Source: Cupriavidus consociatus
Lineage (GTDB): Bacteria > Pseudomonadota > Gammaproteobacteria > Burkholderiales > Burkholderiaceae
Direction of reading: 5' to 3'
Length of the DNA: 64,000 nt
Assembly (NCBI RefSeq): GCF_017814975.1
Contig: NZ_JAGIQA010000007.1
Coordinates: 1-64,000, forward strand
Positions 51,599-59,902 of this stretch are shown here, piece by piece. Numbering within the stretch: the first letter of the stretch is position 1; each line of letters opens with the position of its first letter. The translations under genes were made by a program, and so were the position numbers. Below the pieces are notes generated by a model. It did no database searches and had not been told where the DNA came from. It worked only from the letters and a program-made list of their open reading frames with translations.

Positions 51599-53935
51599 AT
51601 GAGGCCAACGAATCCGCCCCCGACGCAGCCAACGCCGGACACTCTGCAGGCATTGCAGGAACCGCCCCCCTTTACGCTGGAACCGGGGCGCAACTGCTGG
51701 CGTGTCGAACCTTGCCAGCGCTTTGCCATGCTCGTCGACGGCGATGCCTATTTCCGTGCGCTGCGCGAAGCGTTGCCGCGCGCCGAGCACACCATCTTTA
51801 TCCTCGGCTGGGACATCGACAGCCGCATGGAGCTCGTGCCCGAAGGCGCGCAAGACGGCCTGCCCCAAGGGCTGCGCGACTTCCTCTGCACGCTGGCCGA
51901 CCGCCGTCCCGACCTGCGCATCTACATCCTGAGCTGGGACTACGCCATGGTGATGGCGATGGAGCGCGAATGGCTGCCTTCGGCCAGCGCGCACTGGCAG
52001 GCGCATCGGCACCTGTCGTTCCGACTCGACGGCAACCATCCTCCAGGCGCCTCGCACCATCAGAAGGTGGTGGTGATCGACAGCAAGGTGGCTTTCGTCG
52101 GCGGGCTGGACCTGACGCTGCGCCGCTGGGACGACAACAGCCACGCGCCAGGCGCGCCGCTGCGCGTTGCCGAAGGCAAGCCCTATCCGCCTTTCCATGA
52201 CGTCCAGTGCGCCCTCGATGGCCAGGCCGCCGCCGCGCTCGCCATGCTGTGCGCGGCGCGCTGGCTGCGCGCGACGGGCCGCAAGCCGCGTCCGCCGGCG
52301 GCAACATCCTCGGATCCCTGGCCGCCCAGCCTGGCGCCGGAACTGACCGACGTGCGCGTCGGCATCGCCCGCACCATGCCGGTGTGCGAGGACGAGCCAG
52401 GCGTGAGCGAGATCCGCATGCTGATGCGCGACGCCATCGCCTCGGCCCGGCACAGCATCTACATGGAAAACCAGTACTTCAGCTCGGGCGTGATCGCCAA
52501 GGCGCTGGCCGGACGGCTGGGGCGCGACGACGGCCCGGATATCGTGCTGGTGTCGCGGCGCAACGAAAGCGGCTGGCTGGAGGCGCACAGCATGGGCGTG
52601 CTGCGCGCGCGCCTGTACCGGCGCCTGCGCGCGGCGGACAGCGGCGACCGCTTTCACCTGTACTGCCCCACGATCCCCGGGCTGCTGCCGGAATGCGTCA
52701 ACATCCACAGCAAGGTCACGGTGATCGATGACGATTTCCTGACCATCGGCTCGTCCAACCTCAGCAACCGTTCGCTGGGGCTCGACACCGAGTGCAACGT
52801 GGTGGTGACCTCGGGCGGCGACCCGCGCGTGCGCAAGGCCATCGCGGCCATGCGGGCGCGGCTGCTGGGCGAGCACCTGGACGTCGCGCCCGAGGCATTC
52901 CAGGCCAAGGTGGCCGAAACGCGCAGCCTGCTGGCGGCCATCCGCGCGCTGCAGCGAAGCGATGGCCGCACGCTCGAAGACTACGCGCCGCCCTTGCCGG
53001 ACGACCTCGATGCCGCCTCCCCGGCCGACCACCTGCTCGACCCGATCGAGCCCATCGACAGCGACCAGGTGCTGGCCGAGTTCGTCAGCCACGAGGCGCG
53101 CCCGCGCGTAATGGGCCGTGTCGGCGTGATGGTGGCGCTGGCGCTGGCGCTGGCGGGACTGGCCTTCGCCTGGCGCTATACGCCGCTGCGCGAATGGGCG
53201 GATTTCCGCGCGCTGCTGGCCGTGGTCGAGCGCCTGGACGACATGCCCATGGCGCCGCTGGCGATGATGGGGATATACCTCGCAGGCGCCGTGACCATGC
53301 TGCCAGTGACGCTGCTGATCCTCGTGACCGTGGTGGTGTTCGGGCCGCTCTACGGCGCCGCGCTGGCGCTGGGCGGCACCATGCTGAGCACCGGCACGGG
53401 CTACCTGGCAGGCCGCCTGCTCGGCCGCAATACGGTGCGGCGCTTCGGCGGCCGGCGGCTGAACCGGGTCAGCCATCAGTTGGGCAGGCACGGCGTGCTG
53501 GCGATGGTGGTGTTGCGCCTGGTGCCGATCGCACCGTTCTCGCTGGTCAACCTGCTGGTCGGCGCCTCGCGCATCAGCCTGCGCGACTGCCTGGTGGGCA
53601 CGGCGCTGGGGATGCTGCCGGGCATCGCAATCTCGGCCTTCCTGGTCGACCGCGTTGCCGCCGCGGCGCGCGACCCGGGGCTGGCGACTTTTGCCCTGCT
53701 GGTGCTGGTGCTGTTGCTGCCGGCCTCGCTGCTGCTATTGCTGCGGCGCCGGCGGCGGCGCAATGCCGAGCGCCGCAAGGCGGAACGGCACCGGCAAGTG
53801 AATCAACAGGACAGCCAATCGGGCAGCCAGCAGGACGGCAAACAGGACAGCCAGCATGACGACCAGCATCACGGGCCAGGCGGTCCCGGGCGCCGGATGG
53901 CGCGCGTCGCCCACGCCGCAGGCGAGCGCACCTGA
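51599..53935 (+). CDS. Phospholipase D / cardiolipin-synthase-like protein fused to a VTT membrane domain
   Basis: 778 residues. The first 480 hold two PLD catalytic modules: HHQKVVVIDSKVAFVGG (His154, Lys156, Asp161) and HSKVTVIDDDFLTIGSSN (His370). From about 500 to 715 there is a polytopic VTT/SNARE-associated (TVP38/DedA-like) domain with FGPLYGAALALGGTMLSTGTGYLAGRLLGR. The C-terminal tail is Gln/Ser/His-rich and probably disordered. The protein should make or remodel phospholipids at the inner membrane. No good ribosome site; the ATG matches the PLD start. Confidence 0.88.
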   Translation: MRPTNPPPTQPTPDTLQALQEPPPFTLEPGRNCWRVEPCQRFAMLVDGDAYFRALREALPRAEHTIFILGWDIDSRMELVPEGAQDGLPQGLRDFLCTLADRRPDLRIYILSWDYAMVMAMEREWLPSASAHWQAHRHLSFRLDGNHPPGASHHQKVVVIDSKVAFVGGLDLTLRRWDDNSHAPGAPLRVAEGKPYPPFHDVQCALDGQAAAALAMLCAARWLRATGRKPRPPAATSSDPWPPSLAPELTDVRVGIARTMPVCEDEPGVSEIRMLMRDAIASARHSIYMENQYFSSGVIAKALAGRLGRDDGPDIVLVSRRNESGWLEAHSMGVLRARLYRRLRAADSGDRFHLYCPTIPGLLPECVNIHSKVTVIDDDFLTIGSSNLSNRSLGLDTECNVVVTSGGDPRVRKAIAAMRARLLGEHLDVAPEAFQAKVAETRSLLAAIRALQRSDGRTLEDYAPPLPDDLDAASPADHLLDPIEPIDSDQVLAEFVSHEARPRVMGRVGVMVALALALAGLAFAWRYTPLREWADFRALLAVVERLDDMPMAPLAMMGIYLAGAVTMLPVTLLILVTVVVFGPLYGAALALGGTMLSTGTGYLAGRLLGRNTVRRFGGRRLNRVSHQLGRHGVLAMVVLRLVPIAPFSLVNLLVGASRISLRDCLVGTALGMLPGIAISAFLVDRVAAAARDPGLATFALLVLVLLLPASLLLLLRRRRRRNAERRKAERHRQVNQQDSQSGSQQDGKQDSQHDDQHHGPGGPGRRMARVAHAAGERT

Positions 53936-53956
53936 GCGTCAGGCACGGGAGCCGCA

Positions 53957-54439
53957 CTAGCGCTTGCGGCGGTAAGTCGCCTTCATGATCTCGGTCCACT
54001 CGCCGTTCTCGCCTTGCATGAACGACGTCAGCGTCCGTTCGCCGTCATCCTTGAAGGCGATCACATCGCGGTACTGGACGGTGCGGCCATTGCCCGAACA
54101 GTCCGGGCCCTCGGCGCGCAGCGTCAGTTGCTGGCCGCCGGCATCGAGGTCGCCCTCGTAGACCCACAGGTGGGTCATCATCGAGCCGATAAAGGTACCG
54201 ACGAAATGCTTGCGCGCCGGGTCGTAGCCCAGCGTCATCACGGTGGTGGCGGGGCCGCAGCCCGGCATGTCGCCCTGCGCCGTGCCCTGTACCCAAAGCT
54301 CGCCAATACCGGTCACGCGCTCGGGGATCTGCCACTTCTGCGCAGGCTGATCCGGTCCCATCACGGCCTCGCCTTCGGCCATCCATTCGCCCACCAGCCG
54401 TTGCAGCCAGCGGTGTTCCTTCTGTGCTTCGGTCTTCAT
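53957..54439 (-). CDS. DUF1579 family protein
   Basis: 160 residues. LQRLVGEWMAEGEAVMGPDQ, GTFIGSMMTHLWVYEGDL and TLRAEGPDCSGNGRTVQYRDV are typical of DUF1579, a beta-barrel (lipocalin-like) family of unknown role. No signal peptide. AGGAGACCCTG precedes the ATG. Convergent with the PLD-VTT gene and preceded by two CGTACACAT direct repeats that probably lie in its promoter. Confidence 0.88.
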   Translation of the reverse strand: MKTEAQKEHRWLQRLVGEWMAEGEAVMGPDQPAQKWQIPERVTGIGELWVQGTAQGDMPGCGPATTVMTLGYDPARKHFVGTFIGSMMTHLWVYEGDLDAGGQQLTLRAEGPDCSGNGRTVQYRDVIAFKDDGERTLTSFMQGENGEWTEIMKATYRRKR

Positions 54440-54494
54440 TCAGGGTCTCCTGGCGTTTGCGGCCACCACGCCCCGGCACGGGCGCTTGTGGATG

Positions 54495-54535
54495 CCGTAC
54501 ACATAGGTTAGCAAAGAAAATGGACAGCGTACACA
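54495..54535. promoter_or_regulatory. CGTACACAT direct repeats upstream of the DUF1579 gene
   Basis: CGTACACAT occurs at 54495-54503 and 54527-54535, 32 bases apart, about three helical turns, in an AT-rich patch 56-96 bases before the DUF1579 start. Same-face spacing suits a dimeric or cooperative regulator. Confidence 0.5.
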
Positions 54536-54588
54536 TTTCTTTACGGCACGCCGCGCACGGCGGCAGTGCTCGGCTGCCTCGGCCGGAC

Positions 54589-54963
54589 TTACTGCGGCAG
54601 CCGCACCTTGGGCACAACGAACTGGTTGCCTGGCGCGCGCATGACGTCGCACTGGACCTTGGCCTTGCGCACGGCGCCATCCTGCGCGAGGTACTCGACA
54701 TCGCCCACCACGCTGTAGGCGTCTTCCGCGACCTTGCGGGTCTTGCCACTGACCCACTTGAAGCTGCCGGGGTTGGGCAGCGCGGCCTTCACAGCCTTCA
54801 TGCAGGCGATCGGGGCTTCGGGGGCCTCGTCGCGCCCGCGCGGCTTTGGTGCCTCATTCCCCGCCTGCGCGGCCTGCACAATCGCCGTGCAGCCAAGCGA
54901 CAACACCAGCACGAGTCCGGCGGACAGGGAACGCGGGGAAAGCGACGAGCGCGGCGAAAGCAT
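54589..54963 (-). CDS. Secreted small protein of unknown function
   Basis: 124 residues. Signal peptide SAGLVLVLSLGCTAIVQA, then an acidic linker and a compact domain CMKAVKAALPNPGSFKWVSG to FVVPKVRLPQ with two cysteines (CMKAV, QCDVM), probably disulfide bonded in the periplasm. CAGGAGTCTCCAAG before ATG 54963 decides the start. The pattern recalls small periplasmic proteins common in Cupriavidus; no named family. Confidence 0.75.
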   Translation of the reverse strand: MLSPRSSLSPRSLSAGLVLVLSLGCTAIVQAAQAGNEAPKPRGRDEAPEAPIACMKAVKAALPNPGSFKWVSGKTRKVAEDAYSVVGDVEYLAQDGAVRKAKVQCDVMRAPGNQFVVPKVRLPQ

Positions 54964-55122
54964 CTTGGAGACTCCTGGACCGGGGGCAAAAACTGCACGG
55001 GCGCCACATTTTAACGCCCGCGCCAATGCCGGTCAGTCCGCCGGCGCATTGTAAAAGTTCCCAGGTCGCCACTGGCGCCCGGCGTGCTACAGTGACCCGC
55101 GCATCCTGATCTGCCCGCAAGC

Positions 55123-55614
55123 ATGAAAACGCTGTTGATCGTCTACCACACCATGACCGGCGGCACCCGCCAGATGGCCGAGGCCGCCGCGGCGGCCGCG
55201 CGCACGCAGGAAGGGGTCGCCGTCGTGCTCAAGCGTGCGGCCGAAGCCGGCCCGGACGATGTGCTGGCCGCCGACGGCTACCTGTTCGCCACGCCGGAAA
55301 ACCTCGCCGCCATCGCGGGGATGATGAAGGACTTCTTCGACCGCTGTTATTACCCCGCGCTGGACCGCATCAACGGCCGCCCCTACGCCACCATGATCTG
55401 CGCCGGCAGCGATGGTCAGAACGCACTGCGCCAGCTCGAGCGCATCGCCACCGGCTGGCGCCTCAACCCGGTTGCGCCCGGCCTCATTGTCTGCACGCAC
55501 GCACAGACGCCGGAGCGCATCCTTGCGCCCAAGCAGATCGAAGCGGATGACCTGGCGCGCTGTGCGGCGCTGGGCGAAGGCCTGGCGGCAGGACTGGCGC
55601 TGGGCGTGTTCTGA
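55123..55614 (+). CDS. Flavodoxin-fold protein
   Basis: 163 residues. The FMN phosphate loop is YHTMTGGTRQMA near the N-terminus; FATPENLAAIAGMMKDFFDRCY and ICAGSDGQNALRQL complete the binding site. Likely a quinone reductase or electron carrier in the cytoplasm. It precedes a small membrane protein by 23 bases on the same strand. Confidence 0.85.
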   Translation: MKTLLIVYHTMTGGTRQMAEAAAAAARTQEGVAVVLKRAAEAGPDDVLAADGYLFATPENLAAIAGMMKDFFDRCYYPALDRINGRPYATMICAGSDGQNALRQLERIATGWRLNPVAPGLIVCTHAQTPERILAPKQIEADDLARCAALGEGLAAGLALGVF

Positions 55615-55637
55615 CCGGGCCGGGAGCCTGTGCCAGC

Positions 55638-55982
55638 GTGATCCCCGTCCGGGAACGGGAATTGCACCACTATGGCATCCGCCCCCTGAGCGCACCCGAG
55701 CGCCGCGCCATGGAAGACCCCGAAGTCACTGCCGCCGAAGCCCGCCGCGATCCGCTGGACAGCACCGCCCGCGGCCCCATGCGCGTGGTCGAGGCGCTGA
55801 CTCAGACCGCCCTGGTACTGATGGCGGCCACGCTCGCCTGGGTGCTGTGGCGGCGTACCGATGCCTTTGCCTGGTTCGGCTCGCTCGCCCCGGCGGCATG
55901 CGCGGCGCTGGCGCTGCTTGCGACGATCGTGGCACTGCTGGGCGTCTGGTTCGGCCTGCATGCCTGGCGGCGCGTGGGCTGA
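55638..55982 (+). CDS. Small two-helix membrane protein
   Basis: 114 residues from GTG 55638. The first 50 are polar (HHYGIRPLSAPERRAMEDPE), then two hydrophobic segments, ALVLMAATLAWVLW and AACAALALLATIVALLGVWF. No family recognised. Probably co-transcribed with the flavodoxin. An ATG at 55710 would leave out the polar N-terminus. Confidence 0.65.
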   Translation: MIPVRERELHHYGIRPLSAPERRAMEDPEVTAAEARRDPLDSTARGPMRVVEALTQTALVLMAATLAWVLWRRTDAFAWFGSLAPAACAALALLATIVALLGVWFGLHAWRRVG

Positions 55983-56016
55983 GGCAAGTCCGGGCTGGCG
56001 CCATGTGTCGCTAAAC

Positions 56017-56035
56017 CTTACAACGCGGCGGTAAG
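56017..56035. promoter_or_regulatory. CTTAC-N9-GTAAG motif upstream of an SDR gene
   Basis: CTTACAACGCGGCGGTAAG, 34 bases before the SDR start. Similar sequences precede the PLD-VTT gene (51358) and the LpxL-type gene (59903). A shared regulator or sigma factor is possible. Confidence 0.4.
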
Positions 56036-56068
56036 AATGCCCTCCGCTGCCCGTCCCCGGAGGCCATC

Positions 56069-56932
56069 GTGACTGATATTCCCTCTCCTTCTCCATCACC
56101 GGTCCGCACCGGCCTGCTTGCCGTGGTCACCGGTGCCTCGTCAGGCATAGGCTATGAACTGGCGCGCTGCTGCGTTCAGCACGGCTATGACCTCGTCATC
56201 GCCGCCGATGAGCCGCAGGTTGAAATTGCGGCCGCGCAACTGCGCGACGAAGGTGCCCAGGTGGAGGCGATGGTGGCGGACCTCTCCACGCCGGCCGGCG
56301 TTGAGCAGTTGTGCGCGGCCGTCGACAACCGCCGGATCGACGTGCTCTGCGCCAATGCCGGCCGCGGCCTCGGCCACGCGTTCCTGGACCAGGATTTTGC
56401 CGACATCCAGCGCGTGGTCGAAACCAACGTGACAGGCACGGTCCACCTGTTGCACCGCATGGGCCAACGCATGCGCGAGCAGCGCAGCGGACGCATCCTG
56501 ATCACGGGTTCGATCGCCGGTTTCATGCCCGGCACCTACCAGGCGGTGTACAACGCCACCAAGGCGTTCCTGGATTCGTTCTCATACGCGCTGCGGCACG
56601 AATTGCAGGGCAGCGGCGTCACCGTGACCTGCCTGATGCCCGGCGCGACGGAGACCGAGTTCTTCGAGCGGGCCGACCTGCTCGACACCAGAATCGGCCA
56701 GCAGAAGAAGGCCGACCCGGCCGATGTCGCACGGAACGGCTTCGATGCGATGATGCGTGGCGACGGCGAGGTCATCACCGGGTGGCAGAACAAGCTGCGT
56801 GCGGCAATTGCCATGGTCACGCCGGCCGACGTGCTGGCCGAGCAGCATCGCCGCATGGCGCAGCCGCACAGCGAGCCGGACGATCGACTGCCGCCGGAGG
56901 AACCTCCTGAAGGAACGCGCCGCGACGCCTGA
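56069..56932 (+). CDS. SDR-family NAD(P)-dependent oxidoreductase
   Basis: 287 residues from GTG. TGASSGIG near residue 21, NAGRGLGH, and the catalytic Ser, Tyr and Lys in ITGSIAGFMPGTYQAVYNATK. The C-terminal tail is long, acidic and Pro-rich (DDRLPPEEPPEGTRRDA). Sequence branch resembles DltE/YqjQ-like SDRs that act on lipids. The promoter region has the CTTAC-GTAAG motif. Convergent with the BON gene, with a terminator between. Confidence 0.86.
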   Translation: MTDIPSPSPSPVRTGLLAVVTGASSGIGYELARCCVQHGYDLVIAADEPQVEIAAAQLRDEGAQVEAMVADLSTPAGVEQLCAAVDNRRIDVLCANAGRGLGHAFLDQDFADIQRVVETNVTGTVHLLHRMGQRMREQRSGRILITGSIAGFMPGTYQAVYNATKAFLDSFSYALRHELQGSGVTVTCLMPGATETEFFERADLLDTRIGQQKKADPADVARNGFDAMMRGDGEVITGWQNKLRAAIAMVTPADVLAEQHRRMAQPHSEPDDRLPPEEPPEGTRRDA

Positions 56933-56944
56933 CCCTGGCGGCAG

Positions 56945-56971
56945 AGGGGCCGCGCCAGCGGCGCAGCCCCT
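56945..56971. terminator. Terminator between SDR and BON genes
   Basis: AGGGGC-c-GCGCC-AGC-GGCGC-a-GCCCCT, a stem of eleven pairs with one mismatch, then TTCT. Serves convergent genes; the T-run is short. Confidence 0.6.
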
Positions 56972-56993
56972 TCTCACCTCATGGCACGGCAAA

Positions 56994-58058
56994 TCAGATG
57001 CGCCTCGTGCCGCCGGTGCTGTCCCGGCCGGCACCCGGGCCGCCGCTGCCCGCCTCCATGCCGCCGCCATAGCTGCTGGCGGTCGACCCGGTCGCGCTGC
57101 CTGCACTGCTGACGCCGCTGACATGTTCGCGCCCGCCCGCGGCCGACCCGGTGCGTCGCGTATCCCCGACACCCTCGGAAATGCCCGAGACGCCGAATGG
57201 TCCGGCCGAACCCATCCGGATCCCGTTATGGACCTCGCGTACGCCAAACACGTCGTCGGCGATGTCCTCGATGCAGTATTTCTCGCGGCGATCGCGCACG
57301 TTGCCGCTCAGCCGCACCACGCCGCCCTCCACGTCGACCTCGACGTCCTGCACGTCGACATGGCGCGCATGGGCCAGGCGTTCGCAGATTTCTTCGCGGA
57401 TGCGTTCGTCGCTGCGCTGGTAGCCCTTCGGGCCGACGCGGTCGCGCCCACGCAACGGCTGGCCATACCTGCCTGCACCCGGGCCCCGCGTGCCGAAATC
57501 GCCGGCGCTGCGCCCGGACGAACCCAGCCGCTCGGACATGCCGGTCCGGCCGGCGTCGTCCTCATCCCGGCCGCTCTCCCAGCCATAGGAAGTGGTGGAC
57601 GACGATCCGCTGCGTGCCCGGCGCGTCTGCGCGCCGGGTGAGGCGTAGTCCGAAATGCTATAGCCCTGCTCATATCCGCTTCGGCGCGAGGTCATGCCAC
57701 CCTGGCGGCCGGTCATGGCCTGGCCGCCGCGGCTTTCGCCCCACTCGTCGCGCACGTTGCCGCCCTGGTCCGAGGCGCTGCCGCGCCACGCTTCATCCTC
57801 GTCCCACGGCGCGCGCCGGCCGGAACGCTGCCAGTCTTCGCTCTCGCCTTGACGGCTGCCGTAATAGCCTTGCCCGCGCACGTCGTCGCCGTGGCGCTGG
57901 CGGCCTTCGTATCGTCCCTCGCCATAGTCGCGGGCCGGTCCGCCCGACTGCCCGTAGCGGCCTTCGCCATAGCCGCGCGGGTCGTCCGCGCCTTGACGGT
58001 GCGGCGCCTCTTCGTCGCGCCACCACGAGCTGCTGCCCTGATTCCGGAATGGATGCAT
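56994..58058 (-). CDS. BON-domain protein with long low-complexity flanks
   Basis: 354 residues. A BON domain (about 217-282; IREEICERLAHARHVDVQDV, VVRLSGNVRDRREKY, VFGVREVHNGI) sits between a 210-residue N-terminal part rich in Gly, Arg, Tyr, Ser and Asp with repeated DYGEGRY-like units, and a Gly/Ser-rich tail. BON domains usually bind membranes in periplasmic proteins such as OsmY, but no signal peptide is present here. AGGAGGCCAACC precedes ATG 58058. Disorder suggests a scaffold or stress-granule-like role; unproven. Confidence 0.82.
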   Translation of the reverse strand: MHPFRNQGSSSWWRDEEAPHRQGADDPRGYGEGRYGQSGGPARDYGEGRYEGRQRHGDDVRGQGYYGSRQGESEDWQRSGRRAPWDEDEAWRGSASDQGGNVRDEWGESRGGQAMTGRQGGMTSRRSGYEQGYSISDYASPGAQTRRARSGSSSTTSYGWESGRDEDDAGRTGMSERLGSSGRSAGDFGTRGPGAGRYGQPLRGRDRVGPKGYQRSDERIREEICERLAHARHVDVQDVEVDVEGGVVRLSGNVRDRREKYCIEDIADDVFGVREVHNGIRMGSAGPFGVSGISEGVGDTRRTGSAAGGREHVSGVSSAGSATGSTASSYGGGMEAGSGGPGAGRDSTGGTRRI

Positions 58059-58215
58059 GGTTGGCCTCCTGCCGATCGGAACTGCTGAATGGGAACTGCG
58101 GCGCCGCATGGAGCCGCGCCGCACCGCTTGCCAGAGGGCGCAAGTTCCGTACCACTGCGGCAAGCATCTCGCGCCGCCGCGCGCGGCTTGCAGTTCACGC
58201 AGGCACAAGCCAACG

Positions 58216-58251
58216 CAACGGCGGGCGCCCTGTAAAAAGCGCCCGCCGTTG
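58216..58251. repeat. 13-base inverted repeat upstream of the BON gene
   Basis: CAACGGCGGGCGC and GCGCCCGCCGTTG are exact inverted repeats around the ten-base loop CCTGTAAAAA. It lies in the 272-base gap between the DUF2188 and BON genes and could end the DUF2188 transcript, although no T-run follows. Confidence 0.65.
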
Positions 58252-58330
58252 TAAGGCATCCTTGCGATGCCTGGGAGACCCCAGAGTTTCGTCCGAGCGG
58301 TCCGGCGCGGATGCCGGATGATGCGCCGCC

Positions 58331-58543
58331 TCAGGCGGCAGCGAGTGACTCCGCAAAGCCCAGTGCGGATTCGCCGTTCTGGTCTTCCTGCATGATCAGC
58401 CCGACGCCACGCCGCTTTGCCGCGGCCTTGCCAATGTTGACGGCGACGTCCCGATCCTCGCAATGAACCAGGCCCTTGCGTGCGCTTTCGACCGTCAGTT
58501 CCCAGCCCTGGGGCGTCTGCCTGATGAGGAAGTTCGCAGCCAT
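58331..58543 (-). CDS. DUF2188-like protein, 70 residues
   Basis: MAANFLIRQTPQGWELTVES then KGLVHCEDRDVAVNIGKAAAKRRGVGLIMQEDQNG: the beta-helix-beta order of DUF2188, where the protein is read as a short strand, a helix rich in Ala and Lys, and a final strand. Soluble. Divergent from the FlhC homologue with a 197-base AT-richer gap. A longer family member lies at 50191. Function unknown. Confidence 0.75.
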   Translation of the reverse strand: MAANFLIRQTPQGWELTVESARKGLVHCEDRDVAVNIGKAAAKRRGVGLIMQEDQNGESALGFAESLAAA

Positions 58544-58663
58544 GGGTCGCTCCCGAGTCGTTTACGTGTTCTTGAAGCGTAGCGCATGGGTGCGAGGGCA
58601 AAATCGGCGTCCGTCCTATAGCGTGTGGGCACTTCTCCTACATGCCCGATCCAAAGCGCCTCT

Positions 58664-58675
58664 TGATACATATCA
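58664..58675. promoter_or_regulatory. TGATA-CA-TATCA palindrome upstream of the flhC-like gene
   Basis: Perfect five-base dyad 66 bases before the start codon, in an AT-rich segment that also contains CTATAACTAAA, a possible -10 region (TATAAC). AGGAAACG is the ribosome site of the gene. Confidence 0.4.
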
Positions 58676-58740
58676 GAGCTATAACTAAACGGAGTTTCAT
58701 AAAATTCGTCGCAATTTAGCGAACACAAACGCAGGAAACG

Positions 58741-59307
58741 ATGGATTTGCGCACTGCCACGGCCCCACCGTCCCCCGGCAAGAGCGTGCTGCATGACGTA
58801 GAGCAAACCCAGCTGGCAATCGAACTGATCGGGCTGGGCGCGCGCCTGCAGGTGCTGGAATCGGCACTGACGTTGCCGCGCGGGCGTCTGGTCCGGCTGT
58901 ACAAGGAACTGCGCGGGACTTCGCCGCCAAAGGGCATGCTGCCCTTCTCGACCGACTGGTTCGTGACGTGGCGGCCCAATGCGCATGCGTCGATGCTGCT
59001 CAATGCCTACCGCTTCATGCGCGACGCCGGCGGGCTGGCGGGTATCCGCGCGGTACTGTCGGGCTACCGCGTCTACCGGGAGCAGCTGTCCATCACCGGC
59101 GAAACCGCGGAACTCAGCTTTACCCGCGCCTGGACGCTGGTGCGCTTCCATGAGAACGGCATGCTGCAGCTGGCGCGCTGCCGGAGCTGCGCAGGCAACT
59201 ACGTGGTCCAAGCCCATGGCCGGCGCAGGCATGCCGTTTGCGGCCTGTGCATGCCCCCCGCACGGGCCGGCAAGGGCCGCAAGGCGGTCGCGCGCACCGC
59301 GGCCTGA
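58741..59307 (+). CDS. FlhC-family transcriptional regulator, orphan copy
   Basis: 188 residues. QLAIELIGLGARLQVLES, GRLVRLYKELRGTSPPKGML and PFSTDWFVTW are near-identical to FlhC of enterobacteria; the zinc site is Cys147, Cys150, Cys167 and Cys170. FlhC with FlhD activates class II flagellar genes. No flhD is adjacent and no flagellar gene is in the window, so this copy may regulate other genes, need a distant FlhD, or act alone. The N-terminal 18 residues (TATAPPSPGKS) are extra. Confidence 0.88.
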   Translation: MDLRTATAPPSPGKSVLHDVEQTQLAIELIGLGARLQVLESALTLPRGRLVRLYKELRGTSPPKGMLPFSTDWFVTWRPNAHASMLLNAYRFMRDAGGLAGIRAVLSGYRVYREQLSITGETAELSFTRAWTLVRFHENGMLQLARCRSCAGNYVVQAHGRRRHAVCGLCMPPARAGKGRKAVARTAA

Positions 59308-59442
59308 GCGCGCCGGTGGCAGGCATTGTCTCCTGCCGCACCGTCAGCGCTGCCGCGGCCTCCCAAGATAGGCAAGCCAGCCAGACCGGCTAGCCGCGCG
59401 CTTGCACGCGGTCTTCACGATTGTCCTCGGGGAGCCCCGCCG

Positions 59443-59829
59443 ATGTTCAGGATCAACCTGCTGTCCCGCATACTCGGCGCCGCGGCGCCACCCCAGGCCG
59501 CCAACGATGCAAGCAACCTGGCGCCAGCGCATACCGTGCCGCCCGCGCCAGCCGTCACCGCGCCGGCCTACCCGGATCCGCTGGCTACCAGCCTCAAGAC
59601 CCAGGGCGATGCCATGGTGCAGTACGGCGCGCGCCTGCTGGTGATACGGGAGCTGCTAGGCGCCCTGGCTGCCGGGCTGCCGCCGGCCGCCCAGGCCGGG
59701 GTGGAACGGCGCTTCCGCGTCCGCGTCGACCAGCTGCTGGCGCTGACTGACGACCGGGGGCTGCCGGCGGAATTCCACGACACCTTGCTGGCTGAAATCA
59801 ACTACTACCTGGGCGAACTGAAGCGCTGA
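59443..59829 (+). CDS. Hypothetical protein, 128 residues
   Basis: MFRINLLSRILGAAAPPQAA, a Pro/Ala-rich linker, then a helical domain (SLKTQGDAMVQYGARLLVIR, ELLGALAAGLPPAAQAGVER, LADDRGLPAEFHDTLLAEIN-like). The ATG follows GGGGAGCCCCGCCG. Soluble, no family recognised. The stop lies inside a hairpin. It follows the FlhC homologue by 135 bases. Confidence 0.65.
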   Translation: MFRINLLSRILGAAAPPQAANDASNLAPAHTVPPAPAVTAPAYPDPLATSLKTQGDAMVQYGARLLVIRELLGALAAGLPPAAQAGVERRFRVRVDQLLALTDDRGLPAEFHDTLLAEINYYLGELKR

Positions 59830-59844
59830 GGGGCAGCGCTTCAG
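59818..59844 (+). terminator. Hairpin overlapping the stop codon
   Basis: CTGAAGCGCT-GAGGGGC-AGCGCTTCAG, a perfect ten-pair stem containing the TGA. No T-run, so it may be a weak terminator or an RNA-stability element. The remainder of the gap to 60181 holds the TTGTA/TACAA motif and no other gene. Confidence 0.55.
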
Positions 59845-59902
59845 CCAGGCGCCAGCGCTGCCATGCGTCGTGTGCGCGTTGCGTGGCGGGCACTTGTCAT
59901 CG

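Noticed and set aside
51482..53491. 669-codon open frame on the minus strand
   Set aside because: Antisense to the PLD-VTT gene, which has both catalytic motifs; the mirror frame has none.
58601..58740. An flhD-like reading frame upstream of the FlhC homologue
   Set aside because: The 197-base gap holds no open frame long enough or similar to FlhD.
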